Part shown: piece by piece, positions 21,753 through 32,650 of the stretch
How positions within the stretch are numbered: position 1 is the first letter of the stretch
How the letters are laid out: the number at the start of each line of letters is the position of its first letter
DNA from: Astragalus membranaceus
Lineage: Eukaryota > Streptophyta > Magnoliopsida > Fabales > Fabaceae
Reading direction: 5' to 3'
NCBI GenBank assembly: GCA_039519185.1
Contig: CM076854.1
Coordinates: forward strand, 147,670,997-147,734,996
Length of the DNA stretch: 64,000 nt
Position numbers and translations under genes: made by a program
The notes under the pieces: model-generated
Seen by the model: the letters and a program-made list of their open reading frames with translations, nothing else
Told to the model about the DNA's origin: nothing
Databases searched by the model: none

Positions 21753-23480
21753 TCCTAAATCTTTAAACATTAAATGGGCTAATGTTTCTAAATATAATAT
21801 TATCTAAGCATATCAATTGATAATGCCATTAATTTTAATCTATTCCATTATAGACACACTCGACTATTATGGAATTGCTTGACCACCACACATAAATTGT
21901 AATAATGACTTTTTCTAATATCATGTACCGAGTTTTTCTGAAACGGTATTCTTTGGCCACAAACTGCATTAATTTTTCTTAGAAATATAATAATAAAAAT
22001 AACTGAAATAAAATGAATTTAAATATTTACATATTGATACATAAGAATGAATATTGAATATATAAAATAATTATATTACCTATTTGTGAACATTTATAAA
22101 AATTTGTTAAAAGTTTTTCGATTTTTAAAATAAATAAATTATTAAAAATAACTGAATAAGAATAATTAATTTTTAAGGTTTTGTGACAATTTTTAATCAT
22201 TACGTTCTAAATAAAATGCTGTGCGATGTGTCATTTATTTGAAAGTTAAATTTAATTTTTGATTTAAATTAGGAAAATAGGAAAGCTATACCTTAAATAA
22301 GTTTTGCCACCTTAGACAACCCCTATGCCTTCAATCCACACACCTCATAATGATTATTGAGTGAATCAAAAATCGCATATTATGTTAAAAGTTTAAATTT
22401 TTCTATAAAATATTTTGAAATTACAATATATTTAATTTAATGATTACTATTGAAATTCATTAACAAATTTTAATTATATATGTTGTAATCATTAATTAAT
22501 AGGTAAATCAGGAAATCGAGAAATCAATTAGATTGGTAAATCAGGCAATCAGGATACAATTACCTTAAATTCGTTTTCTTTCCATATACAGCTCTCATTC
22601 ATTCAATATGCAGCTCATTAGTGTGTTTCTCATCTAACTGCATCATAATAAAAAGGCGTTTTATAATACATAAATGTGATCAACAATAACAAAATAAATA
22701 ATTACTATAATTTCAGAACCGAAAATCATTCTTTCATTAAATTAAAAAAAAAGAAATCCAAAAATCACATAGTAATCTATTTTACTGAGATAAAACATAC
22801 TGAAATACAACTTTTTTAGATTTAGGTGAATAATTGTTGTAATTTCAAAAATTGTATGACTACAATATTCCCAACATTTTTTAATATAAATAATTTTATA
22901 ATATTATAATAATTAGACATGTTGTAAATTGAATATAGATTACGTAATTAGACTTATTAATACTAAAAATGTCCATATTATATAAAATAAAACTACATAA
23001 TGTTTTTCTAATTTGTTTCTCAATAGAATCAATTATAGATCAATAATGTGCGATTTTAACATTATATTCAATAAAAATCTCTTTTTAAACAATTAATTGG
23101 ATTTGGTAGTTGTCTTCCGTATGCCGCGGTGAAGTCATCCGGCACAACCTATTCAATAGGGACATAACATATCGACTAGTTTAATAGACATTTGATTAAA
23201 CAAAGGTTTCAAGAAACTAAATACAATTGACAGACTTACTGAACATTATATATATTTTGTTCAAGCAATTCAAATTTTTTCAATATACAAACTTACAATT
23301 TTTTAAGTGAATCCCCTTGAAACTAATTGCTTGGAAAAGTGCACATTTAAAATATGTACCTCCCTTTATTTAGCAGTAACTCGAACACCCTAAATGAATT
23401 AGAGTAAACCAAAATACATTTATGCAACAAAAGTTATAGAAAGATGATGAACCAAAACGAATTGAAATCTAAAGTACCTA
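21753..23480. other. AT-rich intergenic DNA
   Basis: No ORF of note, no element termini recognised on either strand. Around 22500-22560 a phrase gtaaatcaggaaatc/gtaaatcaggcaatc is duplicated. Confidence 0.55.
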
Positions 23481-23485
23481 CCTCA

Positions 23486-23640
23486 GCGTTCATAACTTCC
23501 GCCATAGCTTTAGGCGATAGGCCAAGATAACTCGCCTTCGATGTTGCTGAGAATCTCAAAGAAGGGAACCTAATTTCGCTTGAAGGGGCTTCAGAGAGAG
23601 AAACATGACTGTCTTCCTTCTTTACTAAACCTTTTTTTTT
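23486..23640 (-). pseudogene. Orphan exon-like segment, unrecognised
   Basis: On the minus strand an open stretch of about 50 codons starts after a T/A homopolymer. It reads KKEDSHVSLSEAPSSEIRF then SLRFSATSKASYLGLSPK and AMAEVMNAE, stopping at a good splice donor (gag|gtaggt) near 23483. The Ser/Ala-rich, basic composition recalls an organelle-targeting N-terminus. No following exon was found. I do not recognise the protein. It may be a captured or broken first exon. Confidence 0.3.
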
Positions 23641-24345
23641 TTTTTGAGAAACTAGTGACGTTAAGCAATGTATTTTATAATAAGTAATATAGAAGATTCT
23701 CTCAGTTACATTAGATATTGATCAATTTATCTTTCTGGTTTTATGAAATATTTGGCCAAAAAATTATTTTAATTAAAGATGTATTTTTGTATTTAAAATA
23801 AAACAATTAAATATATTGGTAGAACAGATTGTTTCCCTCCGTTAAAATAGAGAGAGAGGCCAATCTATAGAGCAGCTCTTATTTTTATTTTGGCAAAATT
23901 GAATCATATAAATATTTATATTTAATATTTAAACTATAAACAATAAAATATATTGTCTTTTTAAAAGTTCAAAAACCTATCTAATATTAATACAATGCTT
24001 TTTTTCATAAATAATATATAAAATAGTTGTATAATACGGTAAAAGTAAAGAAAAAGAATCTACAATGTATATAATGTGATTTACCATACAACTATTATAT
24101 ATATATATATATATATATAATAAAAGTACATAAAAAAGACAAAATAAATTTACATATCAATGTAAAGAAAATAATGTATTTAATAATTCGGTAATATAGT
24201 CATATAAATTTGAAAAACGTCTTCAAATTACATTAATTTTATTAAAAGTTTGGACTATATGTCCCTCACTGTTGGTTGTCTTGACAATTTCAGTAATACG
24301 GGGATGTCGACTCTCAAGTTCGAATTTGGGTGTGAGTAGTGGTAG
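23641..24345. other. AT-rich intergenic DNA with a (TA)n tract
   Basis: A (TA)n microsatellite lies at about 24097-24120. Near 24310-24335 is gttcgaatttgggtg, a B-box-like string, but no full SINE is defined. No coding signal. Confidence 0.5.
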
Positions 24346-25099
24346 TGTAACACCCCGATAAATTCTAATAGGTAGAACTACCGAAATGCACTAAATGACA
24401 TACATCAGAGTAACTTCCTGTTAATGAATATTGAACACAAACTAAAATTTCGATAATACATATCAAAAGGTTCTCCGAACCGTACTTAACTTCATCAACA
24501 TGCTTAAGTTTCATAACTTAAGACTTATACACAATCCTGGTGTTCAATACTCAAAACATAATGTAGCGGAAACGATTTACAACTGATACATGATCGTTAT
24601 ACAATCGATAACATAGAAACAGTAAATGGGACAAAGGTCTAAACATGAAACTCAATCTTCAATGATTCCAAAAGTCGCACTGGCTAACCGTGCTTCGTCG
24701 CCTTTGCTTTCCTCTGTTTCTCTATAAAAAAAACCACAAATATGAAGGGTGAGATAAACATTATCTCAGTGAGTCCTATCGAGACCCCTTACTAACTCTA
24801 GCGGTTCATTATTCTTTACGTGAGAACTCATGGTCCTACTAAGCAACCATGTGGACATGTCTTTTACCTCTTGTAATTTGTAGCCCCTACTAAGCGACTA
24901 CTCATTACCTTTCCTTTCATTTCATTATCTTAGCATAACACCTAAAGCCTACCTATTTTTAGGCACTTCTTTGGCTTTCGGTGAACCCATCCCGCTATTA
25001 CTAGTGGGCGAAACCTTTTGAGTCTAGGTTTTGGGGATCATGACTTCCCCTCCCCTAGTATCCTAATCCTCTAAGGGTCGTCACCCTTATCCTCTTGTG

Positions 25100-25149
<50 letters not shown>

Positions 25150-26771
25150 ATGTGTGTGTGTGTGTATATGTATGTATATGCATGTACCCGCATTGTGTCA
25201 TCTAGAATTCATTCATGTACCGTCTACCCTTCCACAAGGGTAGGTATCTTGCCGTGAATTAACCTTTCCTACCTTGACTTGTATGAATTAACGTGTGTAC
25301 ACTCGCGTCTTACTAATGTACGGTTTTTCTTAACATTTATAACTTGTGAGATTTACCATGAACTTCCTTCATTCCATGACATAAGTGTTTTTCCATTCTT
25401 GAGAAACGTTGGGGAATCAATCGGAAAGGAATCGGAATCGTTTGGAACGGATTAAAAAGGATTTTGAATTAGGGTAACAGAAGGATCCGCACGGTCCGTG
25501 CTCCTGAGGCGCATGACCCGTGCGTATCAATTAAACTCAGTTTGAAAAACGTACAGGGCGCACGATCCGTGCCACCAAGGCGCACGATCCGTGCCACCAA
25601 GGCGCACGATCCGTTAGTGTTCTAAAATTTATTTCCAGGCTTATACCGAACCAGGCGCACGACCCGTGCCCTTGTGAGGCACGATCCGTGCGTCCTTGAC
25701 AGTGGCCAATTTTCCAGTTTCGTGTCATTTTTCCAAGTCTGTTTCGATTCCAATTTCGTTCCGGTCGATATCCTATCATAACGAATATCATTCCGGACCA
25801 GTGAAAGCGATTAAACAATCAAACAATACATATCATCAATCGACAATTTCATCAATTCGAACAATTTACCATTAACGGTTTTTCGACAAAAACGTTTTTG
25901 TCAAGTTTTCACAAAGCGGATTTCAGTAATATCGTTTCAGAAAATAAAATGACTCGACATCGAAAACGTCCCTAAGCGAGTATAGAACTCACCTAACGTG
26001 ATGATAATCACGCAACCAACGGGTCGACGAAAAGACACGGTTGGAGTAACCTCACGAACGGTCCCGAACTCGAATCTATGCTACTCCAAACGCTCCAAAA
26101 ACTGAACCGATCGAACTTGGCCTCTACCACTTCGAATTTCAACTCCCAATCTACCCTATGAAGGTTGTTAATCACTTTTTAGCTCTCAAAACAACATGCA
26201 AGCTATATCCAGCCACTAGACTCCATTTTTATGAATTTTGAGCTTTGGAGTGTGAAAATGGTGGTTTGAGAAGGAGGAAGAGATAGATTGTAACAGTAGC
26301 ATCAATGGATGGAGAATAAGAAACTGAGTTCAATGGTGGAGAGAAATGTGACATGCATCAACTTTGGTTCCCTCTCCTCTCCTTCCTCTCTCGCGAGCTC
26401 TCTCTCTCTCCCTCAAGCTCCTTTTCTTCTTTCTTTCTCTATGATTTCTGAATTTCACAAATGAGGGAGTGTTTGAGTTGGGGTGGGGGTTTGGTTCAGC
26501 TGTGTCATCACTTAAAGGGGTGTAAAGACCATCATACCCTTCAACGACTTACTCCTCTAATACTACTAAGACATGGCCTAATCCAATGAACTTAGCTAAA
26601 TCCTATTAACTTAACATAATATTTCAAGTATGCACTACTATGGTTTTATTTATTTCAACATTACCTAATTTATGATCACCTCTTGTGCTAAATATTCCAT
26701 TTAGCTAATAATTCACTTTAATTTCTTTGCTAATTTAAATAAATTAAATTAGCTAATTAGGGGATGTTACA
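24346..26771 (-). mobile_element. Solo LTR, Tekay/Del-like gypsy, 2426 bp
   Basis: On the minus strand it starts tgtaacatcccctaattagc at 26771 and ends gggtgttaca at 24346. Both flanks carry the 5-bp target duplication GGTAG (24341-24345 and 26772-26776), so the two LTRs recombined and lost the internal region. It contains six or seven palindromes of type gcacgatccgtgc (25486-25700), a (TA)n(TG)n microsatellite (25103-25172), and a leader-like segment near 26370-26430. No ORF is meaningful. The same family forms the LTRs at 17920-19033 and 32651-35682. Confidence 0.93.
25103..25172. repeat. (TA)n/(TG)n compound microsatellite
   Basis: About 40 bp of uninterrupted ta followed by tgtg-rich alternation, inside the solo LTR. 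Replication slippage is expected. Confidence 0.9.
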
Positions 26772-26776
26772 GGTAG

Positions 26777-27034
26777 CGTGTGTGCATGGGATCATTTGTC
26801 ATTTCATTTAAAAAATGTTGGGGCTATATTGACCAACCACATAATACACTTGAAGACCAAAACAGGTCGCTCAAACGAACTTTTGGTATGTATATGTAAT
26901 TTGTGTGCTCGAACACACCTATATGGATTCATATTTGCATCTAAAAAATATTGTTTACATGTAAAAACAACTAAAATAGAAATAAGGCACAAAAAAATCA
27001 TTAAAATTACGTATTGAACAATAATTACAAATTA
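26777..27034. other. Short intergenic spacer
   Basis: Only chance reading frames on both strands; nothing recognised. Confidence 0.5.
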
Positions 27035-27293
27035 TTGATTACTTAGACACATCATACAAACCAGAGAAGAAGAAATTGGAAAGACTCATATTTTCTCATT
27101 GAATGAATGAATGATTCTGTATGGTGAGTGTTTATACAAAAGTAATCTGACCTCTCTAACTATCAGAACAATAATCTAACTCACAGTTAACTGTTAACAG
27201 CTTTAGTAACTGATTAACTACCTAGTGTTAAAATAGTAACTATGGTAAGGTAAATGTACAAAGGTCAATATATACAATAGTCAATAGTCAACA
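27035..27293 (-). mobile_element. 3' LTR of the copia element
   Basis: On the minus strand the LTR starts tgttgactattgactattg at 27293. Directly upstream (27304-27294) is the polypurine tract ttgagggggga, where plus-strand cDNA synthesis starts. A short LTR (about 250 bp) is usual for many copia lineages. The outer end near 27035 (ctaagtaatca) is an estimate. Confidence 0.75.
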
Positions 27294-27544
27294 TCCCCCC
27301 TCAACTTGGACTGTGGATGTTGCAAAGGTCCCAACTTGGAAATGAATCCATGAAAGGAAGTAGCATGAAGAGGCTTGGTGAATACATCCGCAAGTTGAGA
27401 TTCATATCTAACTGGGAGAAGATGTACCACTCCTTTTTGAATCTTTTCTCGCACCACATGGCAATCTATCTCAATGTGTTTTGTGCGTTCATGGAAGGTG
27501 GGATTATGTGCAAGGTGTACGGCTGATTTGTTGTCATAGTAAAT

Positions 27545-28690
27545 GGCTGAAGCATTACTTTAGACAAGCTGAAGATCTTTGAGCAGATAGTGCAGCCACT
27601 GCACTTCACAAATGAGGCTTGCCAAAGCTCTATATTCAGCTTCGGATGAGGAATGTGGCACAGTGTTTTGTTTCATTGACTTCCAGGACACTAGTGCAGA
27701 ACCAACAAATACACAATACCCTGTTATTGAACGTCTAGTGTCACTAAAGCATGCCCAATCTGAGTCTGCAAATTCTGATATATTTAGTTGAGTGGCAGCA
27801 GGAAAGAAAAGCCCTTGTGAAGGTGCAGATTTCAAGTAATGAAGCACACAGGATGGCAGCTTGAAAATGAGTGTCAAGAGGCTTAGCAACAAACTGGCTA
27901 AGCTATTGTACAGAATATGCTATATCCGCACGTGTATTAGTAAGATAAAGCAAGCGCCCAATCAAGCTCCTGTATGAAAACTGATCGGAATAAGGTGTCC
28001 CCTTGCTGCTGCTGAGCTTAGCAGAAGGGTCAGTAGGGGTGGACTGTGGTTTTGCAGCAAGTACACCACAATCATCAAGTAATTCTAATGTGTATTTCCG
28101 TTGGTTGAGAACAATACATGTCTTGGATCGGGCCACCTCGAAACCCAAGAAAAATCTGAGAGCACCAGGGTCTTTGATGCGAAATTGAGCATCCAGCATT
28201 TGTTTAACAGTAGTTATTTCACCCATATTGTGACCTGCCAACACCAAGTCATCAACATAGACAAGCAATACAGTAATAGAGGATAGTGAGAACTTGACAA
28301 ATAAGGAATGGTCAGCCTCAGATTGAGTGTAGCCTAGGGAAACTAAAGTGGTGGTAAGCTTATGGTTCCATTGGCGACTAACTTGCTTCAAGCCATAAAG
28401 AGATTTATTTAACTTGCATACTTTGTTTTTGGCAGCAGATTTAGAACTGAACAACCCAGGTGGAATAGTCATGTAGACCTCTTCATTCAAGTCTCCATAT
28501 AAGAAGGCATTGTTCACGTCTAATTGCTCAAGGAACCAATTTTTGGAGGCAGCAGTTGCTAAGAGAACTCTCACTGTTGTGAGTTTTACAACAGGGATAA
28601 AAGTGTCAAAATAATCAACTCCTTCTAATTGGTTGTAGCCCTTGGCCACAAGTCTAGCTTTGTCAAAGGATTGACTTCTGTTGAGAAAGT
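27545..28690 (-). pseudogene. copia reverse transcriptase and RNase H
   Basis: Reading leftwards from about 28690: AKGYNQLEGVDYFDTFIPVVK, LEQLDVNNAFLYGDL, KLNKSLYGLKQVSRQW and the YVDD catalytic box (in LLVYVDDLVLAG), then the connection domain. RNase H follows, with DSDWACFSDTRRSITGYC and SSSEAEYRAL. A stop after ADIAYSVQ at about 27903 and a frame change separate RT from RNase H. RT/RNase H copy element RNA into DNA. The gene order gag-PR-INT-RT-RH is that of copia elements. Inactive. Confidence 0.88.
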
Positions 28691-28738
28691 AGTATCAAAG
28701 GGAAAGCTTGGTAATGGTGTAGAATCAGCAACAACTTG

Positions 28739-29239
28739 CTAAACTGGTGCAAGAGATGTATGATGGAATGGAAAGTGTTCCTCATAAAAAATCACATTCC
28801 TGGATTGTAAGAGTTGGTGTGAAGTAAGGTCATATAAAATGTAATCTTTAAGGCCTTCTTTGTATCCTAGAAATACTGTTTTTGTGGCTCTTGGGTCAAA
28901 TTTAGTTCTGTGGGCAGTGAGAGTAGAAGCATAGGCAAGGCATCCAATGGTTTTAAGGTGAGTGAGTGAGGGTGGCTTGTTGTGGAGTACTTCAAAGGGA
29001 TATTTGTTGTGTACGATAGGTGTGGGAATTTTGTTTATTAGATGGATAGACTGTTGGACAGCAAAGTTCCACAGTTTGTGGGATAGGTTGGCTTGCAAGA
29101 AGAGGGCACGAGCAACATTTAGGATGTGCTGATGTTTCCTTTACACAAGGACATTTTGTTGAGGGGTTTCCACACAAGATGGTTGGTGGATAATGACTTT
29201 GCCAAGGTAAAAGTCATGCATAAGTAATTCTACACCATT
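28739..29239 (-). pseudogene. copia integrase, C-terminal half
   Basis: The minus-strand coding covers HQPSCVETPQQN, a frame disturbance, then SHKLWNFAVQQSIHLINKIPTP, the GCLAYAS region, FDPRATKTVFLGY and the SRNVIFYEEHFPF end typical of copia integrase. The first 192 bp (29048-29239) are repeated at 30384-30575. Confidence 0.82.
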
Positions 29240-30383
29240 TATAAGGAATTCTACAACATTTAGGATTTCCCACCTTGTGCATAGCATAGAAATCGATTTA
29301 TGACTCATTTCCCAAAGCAAAGAATCGATTCCCAAACTGTTTTAAAAGCTAAGAATCGATTCCTATTATTTCTCATAAGACCAAAATCGATTTCCTACTC
29401 TATTTTTAAAGTGCAAAATCGATTTCCTATTTCCAAAGCCATAAATCGATTTGCCTCTTACCTTAATCAAGCAATGAATCGATTCATAAACTATACTACT
29501 TCAAACTAAGAATCGATTCTTCTCCTCATGCATCTAAGTATAAAATCGATTTCCTTCCTTTCTAAAAGCCTCAACGGTCATATTTTTAAGCACATAATCG
29601 ATTTTCTCACTTGACCTTAGAAGCAAACAATCGATCATTCACTTATGAAGTGTTCTCATTTTAAAGCAAATGATCGATTATTATACTAAGTGTTTTTAAG
29701 TAATTAATCGATTCCTAAAATCATTCAACGGTCATATTTCTCCTAAGTCTATAAATAGGGACTTAGCATTTCACAGAAAAATACAACTCATTCTTACGCT
29801 TACGCTGAAATGCAAAACTCAAAAACCCTAGCACACACACCTCTGTTCTTCAAGTATTTTTCATCTGTCAGAGCTTCAAGTTGTGTAATCTGCCTTCATA
29901 AGAGGTATTTTGGTTTTTCAATTTGTAATTTGATTTACGTTGTTCACAGTACTAGGGAGTGGGGTATCTCTCTAGGGTTGCTGTTGGTACTAGGGAGTGG
30001 GGTATCTCTCTAGGGGTTATTGGTTGTAACAAGGGTGGGGTATCTCTTGTTGCTGTTGTTGTGGTAGATTTGAGGGCTCTTCATAGGTGGGGTATCCCAG
30101 GAGAAGAGTGCCTGAGTCTGTAAAGGTTTCCAAAGCACCTGTAAGCTTTATTGTGTTAGTGGAAAATCTCACAAGGGTGTGAGGGCTGGACATAGGTCAC
30201 TTGGAGGTGACCGAAGCAGTATAAAAATCTCTGTGTTCTTTACTGCTTTATTTTCAATTTTCGTTTCTCGTTAATTCGTTCCATAAACCTGCGCGAAAAA
30301 TCAATCAAGTCGTTAAAGGGGACTTAATTTTTAAAACCTCAATTCACTCCCCCCTCTTGAGACTGAAGCCACTTGGTAACAAT
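29240..30383 (+). mobile_element. LTR-like insert with an ATCGAT array, inside the copia integrase
   Basis: Thirteen ATCGAT sites fall between 29290 and 29715, then caacggtcatat, a TATA box in gtctataaataggg (29748), and a leader ending near 29820. Then come three gggtggggtatctct-like repeats (29955-30060) and, at 30335-30385, caattcactcccccctcttgag followed by ccacttggtaacaat. Sequences of this kind close the LTRs of some plant copia elements. No ORF inside. It is flanked by a 192-bp direct duplication of copia integrase, which is far too long to be a TSD. Confidence 0.6.
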
Positions 30384-31200
30384 AGACTATTGGACAGCAA
30401 AGTTCCACAGTTTGTGGGGTAGGTTGGCTTGAAAGAAGAGGGCACGAGCAACATTTAGGATGTGTTGATGTTTCCTTTCCACAAGGACATTTTGTTGAGG
30501 GGTTTCCACACAAGATGTTTGGTGGATAATGCCTTTGCTAAGGTAAAAATCATGCATAAGGAATTCTACACCATTGTCACTCCTAAGGGTCTTTAATTTT
30601 GTGTTAAATTGTGTTTCTATATATGCTATGAATGAAGTAAGGTGAGTACAGGGTTTCAGACTTATTTTTCATAAGAATGACCCAAGTGTATCTACTAAAA
30701 TCATCTACTGAGGTAAGAAAGTATTTGTGCCCAAGTATGGAAGTATGAGAGTAAGGTCCCCAAATGTCAACATGAAGTAATTCAAAACAATGAGTAGTTT
30801 TAGAAATACTAAGAGGAAAGGAAAGTTTTCTTTGTTTAGCAATTTGACATACATCACATGGAAATTTGTCATTTTCAAATTGTATAAAAGGAAATTGTTT
30901 GGATATACAATGATGCCTATCATGAGAAATATGTCCTAGCCTCATGTGCCAAAGCTTAGATGTGTCTATAATACTATTTTTGGACTTACAAGGTAAAGTA
31001 GGGTTTTGGGCAACATTACAAGTAGGGTTCCGATCATTGACAGACCCAGTTATTTGTGTGGGCAACTTGAAAAGCTTGTTTACCAGCTTAGCTGATCCAA
31101 TCATCCGCTTGGTATGGGCCTGAAACAGAAAACAACCATCATCACTAAAGAACACAGATATTTTGCTGCTCAAAGCAAGTTCTGGCACAGACATCAAATT
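30384..31200 (-). pseudogene. copia gag-pre-integrase and integrase core
   Basis: From about 31197 leftwards: a GAG-pre-integrase segment with LWHMRLGHISHDRH and CDVCQIAKQRKLSF, an H-H-C-C type zinc finger, then the catalytic core start LLHVDIWGPYS and FLTSVDDFSRYTWV, containing the two Asp of the DDE triad, and further HDFYLS and HQTSCVETPQQN after small frame shifts. Ends in the repeated 192 bp at 30384-30575. Confidence 0.85.
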
Positions 31201-31228
31201 AGAACAAAAATTCTCAACATATAAGACA

Positions 31229-32215
31229 TTATATAAAATTATGTCCTTTGGAAACGTGAACTATGCCTATGTGAGTAGCAACAACAGTTGTATGATTAGG
31301 ACAGTTTATTCTAGTGTATTCAATTGGTTTATAACTAGTGAAAAGGATAAAATCAGAGATGATGTGGTCAGTTGCTCCTGTGTCTACTATCCAAACTATG
31401 AACTTCTTACCAGAATTTAAATCTGTGCCCATGTTATAGGAAGATACTTGGTTGGATAACACAGTATTTGCAGAATGTGAAGAGCTTTGACTCTGTTGCT
31501 TGGACTGCTGAATTAGGTCCATAATTGCCTTGTACTGATCTTTAGTAAGAGTCACATTATTGTTGGTTCCATTTCCACTATTCTGGTTTTCTTGCCTTGA
31601 TGTCTCACTGTCAGATGAAGCAGCAGTAGAATTTGTTGAGTTCTTTGAAACTCTTGTTTGATACCCAGGTGGGAATCCATGAAGGAAATAGCAAGTCTCA
31701 ACTGTATGGTTTATCTTGTTACAATGAGTGCACAGCCGGTTCAAGCCTTGACCTCTACCTTGTCCACGCCCAAACCTCCCTCTACCACGGTTTCCATGAC
31801 CTCCTCTATAGGAACTCTGCACATTGTTAACAATTAAAGCAGTTCTGGTTTCATTCTCTATCTCTGTTACAAATGATGGATTGGCAATGTTGATGTTTCT
31901 CTCTTGTTGAATAACAAGTGAGAAGGCCTTAGTGATTAAGGGAACAGGGTCCATCATCATAACTTGGCTTCTAACATGTGAATATTCCTCATTGAGACCT
32001 TTCAAGAATCTAATTGTATAATCTTGGTCTCTAAATTTTTTAACATTTTGTATTGCGCTACATGTACATGGGATGGCACAAGTACAAAGGGAGAAAGGGC
32101 GAAAGCTTTCAAGCTCGTCCCATAAAGATTTCAATTCAGTGTAATATTTGGACACATCTCGCGTACCTTGTGACAATTTGCATATTTCTTCTTGAAGGTC
32201 AGCAATTCTGAACAT
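31229..32215 (-). pseudogene. copia gag C-terminal half and protease
   Basis: Contains a gag segment (CKLSQGTRDVSKYYTELKSLWDEL, FLKGLNEEYSHVRSQVM), a Gly/Arg-rich basic stretch, the zinc knuckle CTHCNKINHTVETC (CX2CX4HX4C), a Ser/Gln-rich linker and the retropepsin motif WIVDTGATDHI. The catalytic DTG is intact. The frame is open for 328 codons, then disrupted before the integrase part. Confidence 0.87.
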
Positions 32216-32221
32216 GTCTCC

Positions 32222-32650
32222 CTAATCAAAACGATCATGAAGATCCTTCCAGGCGTCGTACGCATTGTCGAAGAATACGATTGACTTCATCACGCTTGCA
32301 GATACAGATCGTTGAAGCCACGCCAAAACCAGATTGTTACATCTAAACCACTGATTATACATCGAACGGGTCTTCGCTGGCGCTGTGAATGCTCCGTCAA
32401 CAAGACTCATATTGTTCTTCGAGATTAGCGATACACGCATCGAACGAACCCATGGTTGGAAATTTTTGCTTCCTTCCAGTGTAGGTTGAACTAATACCAC
32501 TACAGGTGTTTCATTAAGATGGATATAGAAGGGATTTGAAGAATTGGTAGCAAAATCAGAGTGTTGTTCAATGGTCTCGTTCGCCACCGTATGAAGTGTA
32601 AACGAAGGTTGAAGTGAAATTGATCTTGGAAATGGCGAAAGGGGGAAAAC
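32222..32650 (-). pseudogene. copia gag N-terminal half, cut by the gypsy LTR
   Basis: Minus-strand coding shows NPFYIHLNETPVVVLVQPTL, FQPWVRSMRVSL, MSLVDGAF and NLVLAWLQRSVSASV, the N-terminal UBN2-type gag pattern of copia elements. A stop/frame change at 32216-32221 separates it from the next gag part. The element's own start and 5' LTR are missing, because the gypsy LTR begins at 32651. The first ATG now in frame lies in that LTR by chance. Confidence 0.82.

Noticed and set aside
29290..29715. CRISPR-like array of short repeats
   Set aside because: The repeated word is only about 8-10 bp with irregular spacing, in a plant LTR with a TATA box; no CRISPR features.
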